This document shows, in pieces, positions 1 to 8,100 of a stretch of 12,639 bases of DNA (position 1 is the stretch's first letter; each line of letters begins with the position of its first letter). This stretch comes from an uncultured Desulfobulbaceae bacterium. Lineage in GTDB: Bacteria; Desulfobacterota; Desulfobulbia; Desulfobulbales; Desulfobulbaceae. The DNA is taken from the NCBI GenBank assembly GCA_945787305.1, contig CALZIH010000044.1, positions 3,825-16,463 on the forward strand, read 5' to 3'. A program made the position numbers and the translations under genes. Under the pieces are notes generated by a model, which had not been told where the DNA came from, did no database searches, and saw nothing but the letters and a program-made list of their open reading frames with translations.

Positions 1-1362
1 GCATCTGCTGCCCCCGCAGCAGCACCGACCGCTCCAGTTGAAACTGTTCCTCAAGCTCAAGAGCCTGCTGCTGTGCAAGCGGAAGCAGAGCAAAAAGCTA
101 AAGCCGATGCTGAGGCTAAGGCGAAGGCCGAGGCCAAAGCAAAAGCAGAGGCGGAAGCAAAGGCTAAAGCCGCCGCTGACAACGAAGCAAAGCAGAAGGT
201 AGAAGCTGAAGCTAAAGCAAAGGCTGAGGCTGATGCTAAAGCGAAGAGTGAAGCAGAAGCCAAGGCAAAGGCTGAAGCAGAAGCAAAAGCTGCCGAAGAA
301 GCCAAGGCTAAAGCCGAAAAAGTGGCTGCACCTCAGGTATCTGAGAGTAAGGCTGTTCCCGAGGGACTTGCAACTGATGAGTTAAAAATAGAAGAGACCC
401 CTTTCGCCGAACGTGCGACTAAGGTACCTGCATCATCTTATAAACAAGATTATTCAGGCTCCATCCGTGAATTGGTTATGGGTAACGGTGATAATACAAT
501 CACCGTTGGCGGATCAGATTCGCTTCCCTTTCATCTCTTTGAAGGGAATATGCCGAACAAACCACTTATTGCCATGGAAGTGCAGGATACCAAGCCTGAT
601 AACTGGCCCGATACCCTGACCCAGTATTTTGATGATGTCATGGATAATCCTGTAGCCTGGGCTCAGAAGTGCGTCAATGAATATAAAGCGGACGCCCTGA
701 ACATTTACCTGATTGGGACCGACCCCAATGGAGAAAACAGGTCTTCTGCCGATGCAGCTAAAGATGCTGCGGCAATTATTGATGCCGTTGATGTTCCAAT
801 TATTGTTTGGGGCTGTGGCAACAACGAAAAAGATACCGAGACCCTGCGTGAGATTACCTCAATCATTGGTGATAAAAAAGTTTGTCTGGCTCCTTTGGAG
901 GACGCAAACTATCGTGCTATTGGTGCAACAGCCATGGCCTTTCAACACCCGATGGTCGCTGCTTCACCTATTGATGTAAACCTGGCCAAACAGCTCAATA
1001 TTCTTCTTGAGAATCTTGGTGTCTCCCTTGATACCGTAATGATGGATCCGTCTGTTGGTGCTCTTGGTTACGGTATAGAATATACCTACTCTGTAATGGA
1101 GCGAATCAGAATCGCCGCTCTGACCCAGAAGGACGAAAAATTACAGGTACCTATTATTTGTAACCTTGGCCGTGAGGTTTGGAAGACCAAAGAGGTCGGA
1201 CTGCCGACAGATGAAGTACTCGGCGACCAAGAACGACGGGGAATCATGATGGAGGCCATGACAGCCTCCTGCATGATGATGGCAGGTGGAGAAGTCTTGA
1301 TCATGCGTCATCCAAAGGCAATATCCATGACCAAATCGCTCATAAACGGTTTGATGGCTTAA
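1..1362 (+). CDS. acsD: Corrinoid iron-sulfur protein small subunit (CODH/ACS delta), 5' partial
   Basis: The reading frame is open from base 1, so the gene starts upstream; the GTG at 73 lies inside a continuous Ala/Pro-rich stretch and is not a credible start. 453 codons are visible. Codons 1-25 are an Ala/Pro-rich linker, codons 27-107 are a Lys/Ala/Glu repeat helix, and codons 108-131 are a second linker. From about codon 133 (TPFAERATKVPASS) to the stop lies a core of about 320 residues, matching the usual size of AcsD, with the family-like segments LPFHLFEGNMPNKP, MDPSVGALGYGIEYTYSVMERIR and the C-terminal MRHPKAI. AcsD is a TIM-barrel protein that pairs with AcsC, holds the cobamide at the interface and passes the methyl group between methyltetrahydrofolate:CFeSP methyltransferase and acetyl-CoA synthase. 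Family knowledge supplies the function; the core identity is secure. The repeat-rich N-terminal extension is odd, and what lies before it is unknown. acsB follows after 56 bases, suggesting one transcript. Confidence 0.93.
   Translation, partial: ASAAPAAAPTAPVETVPQAQEPAAVQAEAEQKAKADAEAKAKAEAKAKAEAEAKAKAAADNEAKQKVEAEAKAKAEADAKAKSEAEAKAKAEAEAKAAEEAKAKAEKVAAPQVSESKAVPEGLATDELKIEETPFAERATKVPASSYKQDYSGSIRELVMGNGDNTITVGGSDSLPFHLFEGNMPNKPLIAMEVQDTKPDNWPDTLTQYFDDVMDNPVAWAQKCVNEYKADALNIYLIGTDPNGENRSSADAAKDAAAIIDAVDVPIIVWGCGNNEKDTETLREITSIIGDKKVCLAPLEDANYRAIGATAMAFQHPMVAASPIDVNLAKQLNILLENLGVSLDTVMMDPSVGALGYGIEYTYSVMERIRIAALTQKDEKLQVPIICNLGREVWKTKEVGLPTDEVLGDQERRGIMMEAMTASCMMMAGGEVLIMRHPKAISMTKSLINGLMA
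79..321 (+). repeat. 24-bp degenerate tandem repeat encoding a Lys/Ala/Glu helix in acsD
   Basis: About ten octapeptide units with approximate consensus AEAEAKAK run end to end (for example ADAEAKAK, VEAEAKAK, AEADAKAK, SEAEAKAK). They contain almost only Ala, Lys and Glu, with a few Asp, Gln, Ser, Asn and Val. At the DNA level the units differ at third positions (gct, gca, gcc, gcg all used for Ala), so this is not a recent slippage product. Such composition predicts a long single alpha-helix, like the TolA domain II stalk. It probably acts as a spacer between the AcsD core and whatever lies upstream; that role is inferred. Confidence 0.85.
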
Positions 1363-1418
1363 TCAGTACTCGATACCGATTATTTATAACTTTTAAACAC
1401 TATCCAGGAGTTATCTCA

Positions 1419-3626
1419 ATGTCGAAGATCATTTGTTCCGCAGCGATACGAGGCGCCAAGAACATCATTGATATGGCCGAAGAGAGTTATGAGGAGGCCC
1501 TGAAAAAATACGGGCCTGAACAGGAAGTCTCCTTCCCTAATACAGCCTACTTCTTGCCGGTAATCTATTCCATGCTTGGTGCCAAGGTTGAAAAACTTGG
1601 TGATATGAAAGATATCTTTCAGGAATGTCGTAAGCTGCTGCCTGCTGTTGTCACCGATGACATCTGGTTGCCGTATCTTGCCCCTGCTCTCGATGCAGGG
1701 ATGGCAACATTCTTTGCCGAGGAAATGTATGAATCCATTCGCTACCTGAATGAACCTAACTTTTACACGAAAAGCGAAGATCCCACCGCCGAGAACCTTT
1801 GGCTAGGGGCTGCCGATGATGTCATCTTCCGGAAACGAGGGGTTGAGTTCGTCGATGGCACTGCTCCAGGTTTTGCTGCCATCATGGGTACCCCGACCGA
1901 TAAAGAGGTTGCCTCAAAGATTGCTCTCGAGCTGCAGGAAAAGAACCTCTATATTTTCATGCACGACCAAAGTGAAGGCAAGAATATGTCCGAGCTGCTG
2001 GTAGAAAACGGTGTCCAAGTTGGCTGGGGAACCCGTCTTGTTCCCTTCGGTAAATCGTATACCTCGGCTGTTTTTGCCATCGGTTTTGCCTGTCGTGTTG
2101 CACTGGCTTTCGGTGGTATTAAACCAGGTGATTACAAAGGCAACCTGCTCTATAACAAAGACCGCACCTTTGCCTTTGTCATGGCGTTTGGTCCTGTTTC
2201 CGATGAGTGGTACGCCAATGCAGCCGGTGCAATCAACTGGGGCTTCCCGACCATTTCCGACTATGATATACCAGAAGTCCTGCCCACCGGAATTTGTACC
2301 TACGAACATGTGGTTTCCAAGGTCCCCCATGATGAGATTGTCCAGAAAGCCATTGAGGTTCGTGGCCTTAAGGTCAGCGTAACCAAGATTGACATTCCCA
2401 TGTCCTTTGGTCCGGCTTTTGAAGGGGAACGAATTCGAAAAGACGACCTGTTTATGGAATGCGGCGGTGGCCGAACTACCGGTGTTGAGGTCCTGATTTC
2501 AAAAGACATGGATGAAGTTGAAGACGGGCTTGTCACCTTGGAAGGTCCTGATATCAATGATATTGAAGAAGGACAGAACCTGCCCATCGGAATCCTGGTA
2601 GAGGTTGCCGGCCGTGAAATGCAGTCCGACTTTGAGCCTATTCTTGAACGCCAGTTCCATCATTTGATGAACTATATTCAGGGTATCATGCATATCGGCC
2701 AGCGGAACATCATGTGGGTCCGCATAGGTAAGGGCGCTGTTGAAAAAGGATTTTCTTTCAAGCATCTTGGAGTTGTCCTCCATGGTAAACTTCATCAGGA
2801 GTTCGGCGCGATTCTTGATAAGGTGCAAATCAAGATTTATACCGTCCAGGACAAAGTCGAAGAAGTCGTTGAACTGGCCAAGCAAGTCTATGCCGAGCGC
2901 GACCTGCGCCTCGGTGCGATGACCGATGAGACCGAGGATGTTTTTTATTCCTGTACGCTCTGCCAGTCTTTTGCTCCCAGTCATGTCTGTGTCATTACCC
3001 CTGAACGTATCGGGATGTGCGGTGCATACAACTGGCTTGATGGTAAGGCTTCTTTCCAGATTAACCCAACCGGACCGAACCAGCCGATTGACAAGGGTGA
3101 ATGTACCGACGAAGATAACGGATACTACACCGGCATCAATGAATTTGTTAACCAGGCCTCTCGCGGCGCTGTAACCGAGGTCAGCTGTTATTCCCTGATG
3201 AACAACCCCATGACCGCCTGCGGCTGTTTTGAAGCAATTGCGGCCATGCTGCCGCAGTGTAACGGCATCATGGTTGTCAACCGCGATTATATGGGTATGA
3301 CCCCGTCCGGTATGAAATTCACCACCCTTGCCGGTATGGCTGGAGGTGGTATGCAGACACCAGGGTTTATGGGTGTTTCCAAACATTATATGACCAGTAA
3401 TAAACTGTTCAAGGCCGAAGGCGGGCTCAAACGCGTTGTTTGGATTCCTAAAATCCTCAAGGACGAGATTGCTGATAAGCTTCGACAGTGTTGTGAGGAT
3501 ATCGGCATGCCTGAACTCTTCGACATGATAGCCACCGAAGAGCAGGGAACGACCGAAGAAGAGATCCTTGCTTTTCTCAAGGAAAAAGGACACCCGGCCC
3601 TTGAAATGGATGCAGCCATCGGCTGA
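1419..3626 (+). CDS. acsB: Acetyl-CoA synthase (CODH/ACS alpha subunit, bacterial type)
   Basis: Makes acetyl-CoA from CO, CoA and the methyl group of methylated AcsC/D at the nickel-containing A-cluster, or cleaves it in reverse; cytoplasmic. The protein has 735 residues, close to the 729 of the Moorella enzyme, and keeps the N-terminal domain that contacts CODH and is missing from the shorter archaeal CdhC. All A-cluster ligands are visible: Cys512, Cys515, Cys524 and Cys534 (CTLC...VCVI...GMCGAYNW) for the 4Fe-4S cubane, and Cys601-Gly602-Cys603 (MTACGCFE) for the distal Ni. The spacing equals that of Moorella (506/509/518/528, 595/597) with a constant offset of 6. The ATG is set by AGGAG at 1406-1410, eight bases upstream. 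The gene sits between the two corrinoid protein genes. A long antisense open frame covers its 3' part but is a coding shadow. Confidence 0.97.
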   Translation: MSKIICSAAIRGAKNIIDMAEESYEEALKKYGPEQEVSFPNTAYFLPVIYSMLGAKVEKLGDMKDIFQECRKLLPAVVTDDIWLPYLAPALDAGMATFFAEEMYESIRYLNEPNFYTKSEDPTAENLWLGAADDVIFRKRGVEFVDGTAPGFAAIMGTPTDKEVASKIALELQEKNLYIFMHDQSEGKNMSELLVENGVQVGWGTRLVPFGKSYTSAVFAIGFACRVALAFGGIKPGDYKGNLLYNKDRTFAFVMAFGPVSDEWYANAAGAINWGFPTISDYDIPEVLPTGICTYEHVVSKVPHDEIVQKAIEVRGLKVSVTKIDIPMSFGPAFEGERIRKDDLFMECGGGRTTGVEVLISKDMDEVEDGLVTLEGPDINDIEEGQNLPIGILVEVAGREMQSDFEPILERQFHHLMNYIQGIMHIGQRNIMWVRIGKGAVEKGFSFKHLGVVLHGKLHQEFGAILDKVQIKIYTVQDKVEEVVELAKQVYAERDLRLGAMTDETEDVFYSCTLCQSFAPSHVCVITPERIGMCGAYNWLDGKASFQINPTGPNQPIDKGECTDEDNGYYTGINEFVNQASRGAVTEVSCYSLMNNPMTACGCFEAIAAMLPQCNGIMVVNRDYMGMTPSGMKFTTLAGMAGGGMQTPGFMGVSKHYMTSNKLFKAEGGLKRVVWIPKILKDEIADKLRQCCEDIGMPELFDMIATEEQGTTEEEILAFLKEKGHPALEMDAAIG

Positions 3627-3646
3627 TATATTAATTGTTCTAAGTT

Positions 3647-3679
3647 GCCGGTACAGGGAAGAATATCCCGCCGGCTTTT
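3647..3679 (+). terminator. Hairpin plus short T-run between acsB and acsC
   Basis: Arms GCCGG (3647-3651) and CCGGC (3671-3675) pair. Inside them GGGA (3656-3659) pairs with TCCC (3666-3669) around a 6-base loop, and TTTT follows at 3676-3679. It lies between the acsB stop and the strong acsC ribosome site (AAGGAGG, 3691-3697). The T-run is short, so it is more likely a leaky terminator or an mRNA-processing/stability hairpin that sets the AcsB:AcsC ratio than a full stop. Structure seen by eye only; no folding energy was calculated. Confidence 0.4.
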
Positions 3680-3706
3680 GCGATACGCTTAAGGAGGAAA
3701 GAGACA

Positions 3707-5059
3707 ATGGCGTTAACCGGTATACAGATTCTCAAGATGCTGCCCAAAAAGAATTGTGGCGAATGCAGCATCCCCACCTGTCTAGCCTTTGCCATGAAGG
3801 TGGCAGCTGGCCAGGCTGAGATCGAAGATTGCCCTTATGTCAGTGATGAAGCAAAGGCAACCATTGGTGAGGCATCAGCTCCTCCGATTCGGACAATCAA
3901 GATCGGTGCTGGAGATGGTCAATTTACCTCAGGTGGAGAAACCTGTCTGTTCAGGCATGAAAAACGATTTGAAAACCAGACCGGTATCGCCATTCTCATG
4001 GCTGCCGACGAAGATGCGGCCTCTATTGATGGTAAGATTGAGCGTTTCAATGCCATGGAGTATGAACGCGTAGGTGTCTACATGCGCGCCAGCCTTGTGG
4101 CCATAAAAGATGCCGGAGATGGCGGAGCTTTTAACGCGCTCACCGAAAAGGTGATTGCAAAGTTGCCCAAGGCTGCTGTTATTCTGATGTCTGAGAATGC
4201 CGACAACCTCAAGGCTGCCGCCGCTGCCTGTGGAGATCGAACTCCGTTGTTGTATGGTGCGACCGGTGAGAATGCTGATTCGTTTTCCGCTCTTGCCAAA
4301 GAGTTAAATGCGCCAATCGGTGTCAAAGGTAAAAATCTTGATGATCTTGTCGATGTGTCCGGTAAACTCGTTGAAGCCGGCGTCAAAGACATGGTGATTG
4401 ATACCGGCGCACGAACCTTGCGTGCATGTTTTGAAGATAATGTTGTTGCCCGTCGTGCAGCTGTTAAGGAAAAATACAAGCCGCTTGGCTTTCCGACCAT
4501 CACATTTCCCTGTGAGATGACCGACGACCTGATGATGGAGGCCATGATAGCCTCTGTTGTAATGGCCAAATACGCCGGCATCGTTGTCCTTTCAGATATT
4601 CAAGGGGATATCCTCTTTCCGCTGCTGCTTGAGCAGTTGAATATTTTCACCGATCCACAGCGGCCAATGGTCGTACAGGAAGATGTGTATCCGATTACCG
4701 GCCCGGATGAAAATTCACCGGTGTTGATTACCTGTAACTTCTCGCTCACTTACTTTATCGTTTCCGGTGAGATTGAAGGCTCCAAGGTTCCTTCCTGGTT
4801 ACTGATTAAGGATACGGAAGGCCTGTCGGTACTGACGGCTTGGGCTGCCGGCAAATTCGGCGCAGATCTTATAGCTCAATTTGTCAATAAGTCCGGGATC
4901 GCTGATAAGGTGAAACATCGTGAATTGATTATTCCCGGCTACCTTGCGACCATTAAGGGTGAACTTGAAGAAGAGCTGCCCGACTGGACTATAACTATTG
5001 GTCCCCGTGAGGCAGGACATCTGCCTGCATTTTTAAAAGAATGGAAACCCGCAGCATAA
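3707..5059 (+). CDS. acsC: Corrinoid iron-sulfur protein large subunit (CODH/ACS gamma)
   Basis: Carries the methyl group on a cobamide, with a low-potential 4Fe-4S cluster for reductive reactivation of Co(II). 450 residues, close to the usual size of about 446. The N-terminal cluster motif is Cys17, Cys20, Cys25 and Cys42 (CGECSIPTC...DCPYVSDEA). The family segment GGETCLFRHEKRF is at about 77-89, followed by a TIM-barrel domain and a C-terminal cobamide-binding domain ending in GPREAGHLPAFLKEWKPA. The ATG is fixed by the strong Shine-Dalgarno AAGGAGG nine bases upstream. It forms a heterodimer with AcsD, encoded two genes upstream, and delivers methyl to AcsB. All four cluster cysteines are present and there is no sign of damage. 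A hairpin with T-tract follows the stop, so this may be the last gene of the acs transcript. Confidence 0.96.
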   Translation: MALTGIQILKMLPKKNCGECSIPTCLAFAMKVAAGQAEIEDCPYVSDEAKATIGEASAPPIRTIKIGAGDGQFTSGGETCLFRHEKRFENQTGIAILMAADEDAASIDGKIERFNAMEYERVGVYMRASLVAIKDAGDGGAFNALTEKVIAKLPKAAVILMSENADNLKAAAAACGDRTPLLYGATGENADSFSALAKELNAPIGVKGKNLDDLVDVSGKLVEAGVKDMVIDTGARTLRACFEDNVVARRAAVKEKYKPLGFPTITFPCEMTDDLMMEAMIASVVMAKYAGIVVLSDIQGDILFPLLLEQLNIFTDPQRPMVVQEDVYPITGPDENSPVLITCNFSLTYFIVSGEIEGSKVPSWLLIKDTEGLSVLTAWAAGKFGADLIAQFVNKSGIADKVKHRELIIPGYLATIKGELEEELPDWTITIGPREAGHLPAFLKEWKPAA

Positions 5060-5071
5060 CATAAGGATTAG

Positions 5072-5127
5072 GGTCAGGAGCAGGAAACAAGTTTCCAGGT
5101 GGCTTCCTCTCCTGCACCATATTTTTT
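5072..5127 (+). terminator. Probable intrinsic terminator or attenuator between acsC and fdhA
   Basis: GGT-CAGGAG-c-AGGAA (5072-5086) pairs with TTCCT-CTCCTG-c-ACC (5104-5118): 14 base pairs with two single-base bulges and a 17-base loop. ATA and TTTTTT (5122-5127) follow. A competing small hairpin, GGAAAC (5083-5088) with GTTTCC (5091-5096), overlaps the left arm, and TTAGGG (5068-5073) can pair with CCCTAA (5129-5134) around the whole element. The simplest reading is a rho-independent terminator after acsC. The alternative pairings leave room for conditional read-through into fdhA. Pairing was done by eye. Confidence 0.6.
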
Positions 5128-5179
5128 GCCCTAAACCTAAACTCCATATGTTTTAATCCCAAGCCCTGAACTCTAAAAT

Positions 5180-8100
5180 ATGGCAACAGTTACACTCACC
5201 ATAGACGAAAACGAAATCATCGCCGAAGAAGGACTGACTATTCTCGAGGTTGCAAAACGTTCTGAGATATCCATTCCGACACTCTGTTATATTGCCGGAA
5301 CCAGATCTGAGAATCCCTGCGAAATTTGTGTGGTACAGATTGCGGATTATGAAAGCCATGGTCTGAAATCAACCTTGTCCAGTGAAGGACTTTTTCGTGC
5401 CTGTATTACCCTTGCCAAGGATGGTATGCACATCCTGACGAACTCCAACGATGTCATAGCCCACCGGCAGGGACGTCTTGCCATACTCTCCGAAACGCAT
5501 TTTGGTGACTGTAAAGCTCCCTGTAACCTCACCTGTCCAGGCCAGATTAATGTTCAAGGATATATCGCCCATGTTGCCAAAGGTGAATATGAAGAGGCCC
5601 TTCGTACGGTCATGGATCGTAACCCTATGCCGTTTTCGGTTGGTCGGGTCTGTCCACGATTTTGTGAAACCCGCTGTCGTCGTATTCTTGTAGATGAGCC
5701 TGTTTCCATCAACCATTTGAAGCGCTTTGTCGCTGATTGGGCAATGACCAACGGTATTGAGTTGGATTTCCCCAAAGACAAGCCGACCGGCAAGAAAATT
5801 GCCGTAATAGGTGGTGGGCCTGCCGGCTTGTCTGCTGCTTTTTATTTGACCGGAAAAGGACATGAAGTAACAATTTTTGAGGCGGAACCTAAACTAGGTG
5901 GTGCTCTGCGTTATGGTTTTCCAGAGTATAAGATTCCCAAGGAAATAGTGGATTATGAGATTAACACCATCTTGAAGATGGGAATCAATATCCGACTCAG
6001 TCAACGCTGGGGCAAGGATTTCAATCTACTGTCCTTACGCGACATGGGCTATGACGCTACGTTTATCGCTATCGGAGCCGGTGTCGATCACCCCATGAAC
6101 GTGCCATGTGACGATAAACAACACGTCTATACGGCAACCAAATTTCTTCACCTGATCAATGAAGGTAAAGAGCTCAAAGTGGGTCGCAGTGCTGCCGTTA
6201 TTGGCGGCAATAATATTGCAATGGAAGTGGCCCGCAGTCTTAGGCGATTAGGCGTACAGCAGGTAACGGTCATCTATCCCAGAGCCCGGATTGAGATGCC
6301 GGCCAATCAACGAAATATCCGTGAGGCGGAACGGGAAGGAGTACAGTTCCTCTTGATGGCCTCACCGGTTGGAATCTGCGGGGTCAGCGAAAATGACAGT
6401 CGCTTGAAGCTTGACCTTATTCGGATGAAACTCGGTGAACCGGACAAACGCGGGAAGCGAGCGCCTATCCCGATTCCCGATTCTACAAACGCTATCAATG
6501 TTGATACCGTAATCAGTTCTCTGGGACAGATGGCGGTCGATGAAAAAATGGTCGGTGGTGAACTTGAAGAGGCACTTGCAATTTCACCCAGCGGCATGTT
6601 TGTTGCCAATCCCAGAACATCTTTAACCAGTGTTGATGGAGTATTTGCCGGTGGCGATGCTTCCGCCGGATCCAAATCCGTTATCCAGGCCGTAGTCTCA
6701 GCCCGTCGAGCTGCCGACAATATTCATGCCTACGTAATGGATGTTCAAAAAGGGCCAGCTGAAAGCCGTTTCAATTTTACCCGTGGCCGCTCCTTTGACG
6801 ATGTGGCCCTGAAAAATTTTGATGGCGTCAATGTCAAACTCAGGGAAAAAATGCCTGAACGGCCACCTGAAGTCACTATACAGGATTTTGATGAGGTAAA
6901 GCTCGGCTTTACCGAGAAAATGGCTCGTAAAGAGGCCGAACGCTGTCTTTCTTGCGGCTGTACAGCCTTTGAACGTTGTGATCTTAAACGACTCGATATT
7001 GATTTTAATGTAAACATCAATAAGACCGGAATGGGTACAATTCCGATATATCCAGTTGATGAGGATCATCGTGCCATTCGGGTCGACCGAAACAAATGCA
7101 TATATTGCGGTCGCTGTGTTCGCTCCTGTGAATATGACGCTCTGGAATTGAAAGCCCAATCCTTTGATACTAAAGGCAGGCCGCTTGGACTTGAGATTCT
7201 CTTTAACGAGAAATGCGTTTCCTGCGGTAAATGTGTAGACAACTGTTCCACTGGTGCCCTCAATAAAAAGAACCGTATTGTACCTGTCCAAACAGAGGTG
7301 GTTAACGAAATTCGCACTACGTGCCCCTACTGCGGAACCGGTTGTCAGGTTGACTTGAAGGTAAAAGGAAAGACCATCCTTGAGGCGTCAGCTGATCCTG
7401 AGGCCATACCAAATTTTGGCGATCTCTGTGTCAAGGGAAGGTTCGGGCATAATTTTATTCAACACCCCGATCGGTTGAAGACACCGCTTATTCGAAGACA
7501 GAAAGGTGGTGCGCTGGTTCCGGCAAGCTGGGAGCAGGCTCTCGACTTTATGGCCGGAAAATTTGCCGGTATCCTCGGTGAACATGGTGCTGATGCGCTG
7601 GCCGGTCTCTCATCGGCCCGCTGTACCACCGAAGAGAACTATGCTTTTCAGAAATTCTTTCGTTCCACCTTGGGAACCAATAATGTTGATCACTGTGCCC
7701 GCTACTGACACAGTCCAACGGTGACCGGTCTGGTCACAGTACTTGGTTCAGGAGCGATGACCAATACCATAGAAGGTATTGTCGATAGCGATGTAATGCT
7801 GGTGATTGGCTCGAATACTACTGAAACCCACCCCGTCATTGCAGTTCGCATGCGGCGTGCCGTGAAGAAGGGGGCGAAGCTTATTGTTGCCGATCCCAGG
7901 AAAATAGGACTGACTGATGATGCCGCCTTGTGGTTGAGTCAACATCCTGGCACCGATGGCGCGCTGATTAATTCCTTTTGCCATGTGATCATCCGTGACG
8001 GACTTGAAGATACGGAGTATATTCAAGAGCGCACTGAAAATTTTGAAGCGTTGAAAGAGGCGGTAGCAGACTGTACACCAGAGTGGGCTGAAAAAATAAC

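Noticed and set aside
73..75. GTG at 73 as the start of acsD
   Set aside because: The same frame is open to base 1 with Ala/Pro-rich sequence continuous with the repeat, and no ribosome site precedes the GTG (upstream bases are GCCTGCTGCT).
57..305. An 82-codon Ala/Ser/Phe-rich antisense frame
   Set aside because: It is only the complement of the Lys/Ala/Glu repeat of acsD.
79..321. CRISPR array or minisatellite of non-coding origin
   Set aside because: The 24-base periodicity follows the protein octads, the units have no spacers and differ mainly at synonymous positions, so it is a coding repeat.
2499..3707. A 402-codon antisense open frame opposite acsB
   Set aside because: It lies opposite a highly conserved gene, has no recognisable domain and is explained by codon bias of the + strand frame.
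5060..5179. A molybdenum-cofactor or other known riboswitch before fdhA
   Set aside because: The region is only 120 bases and is dominated by a simple terminator-like stem; I could not match a known riboswitch core by eye.
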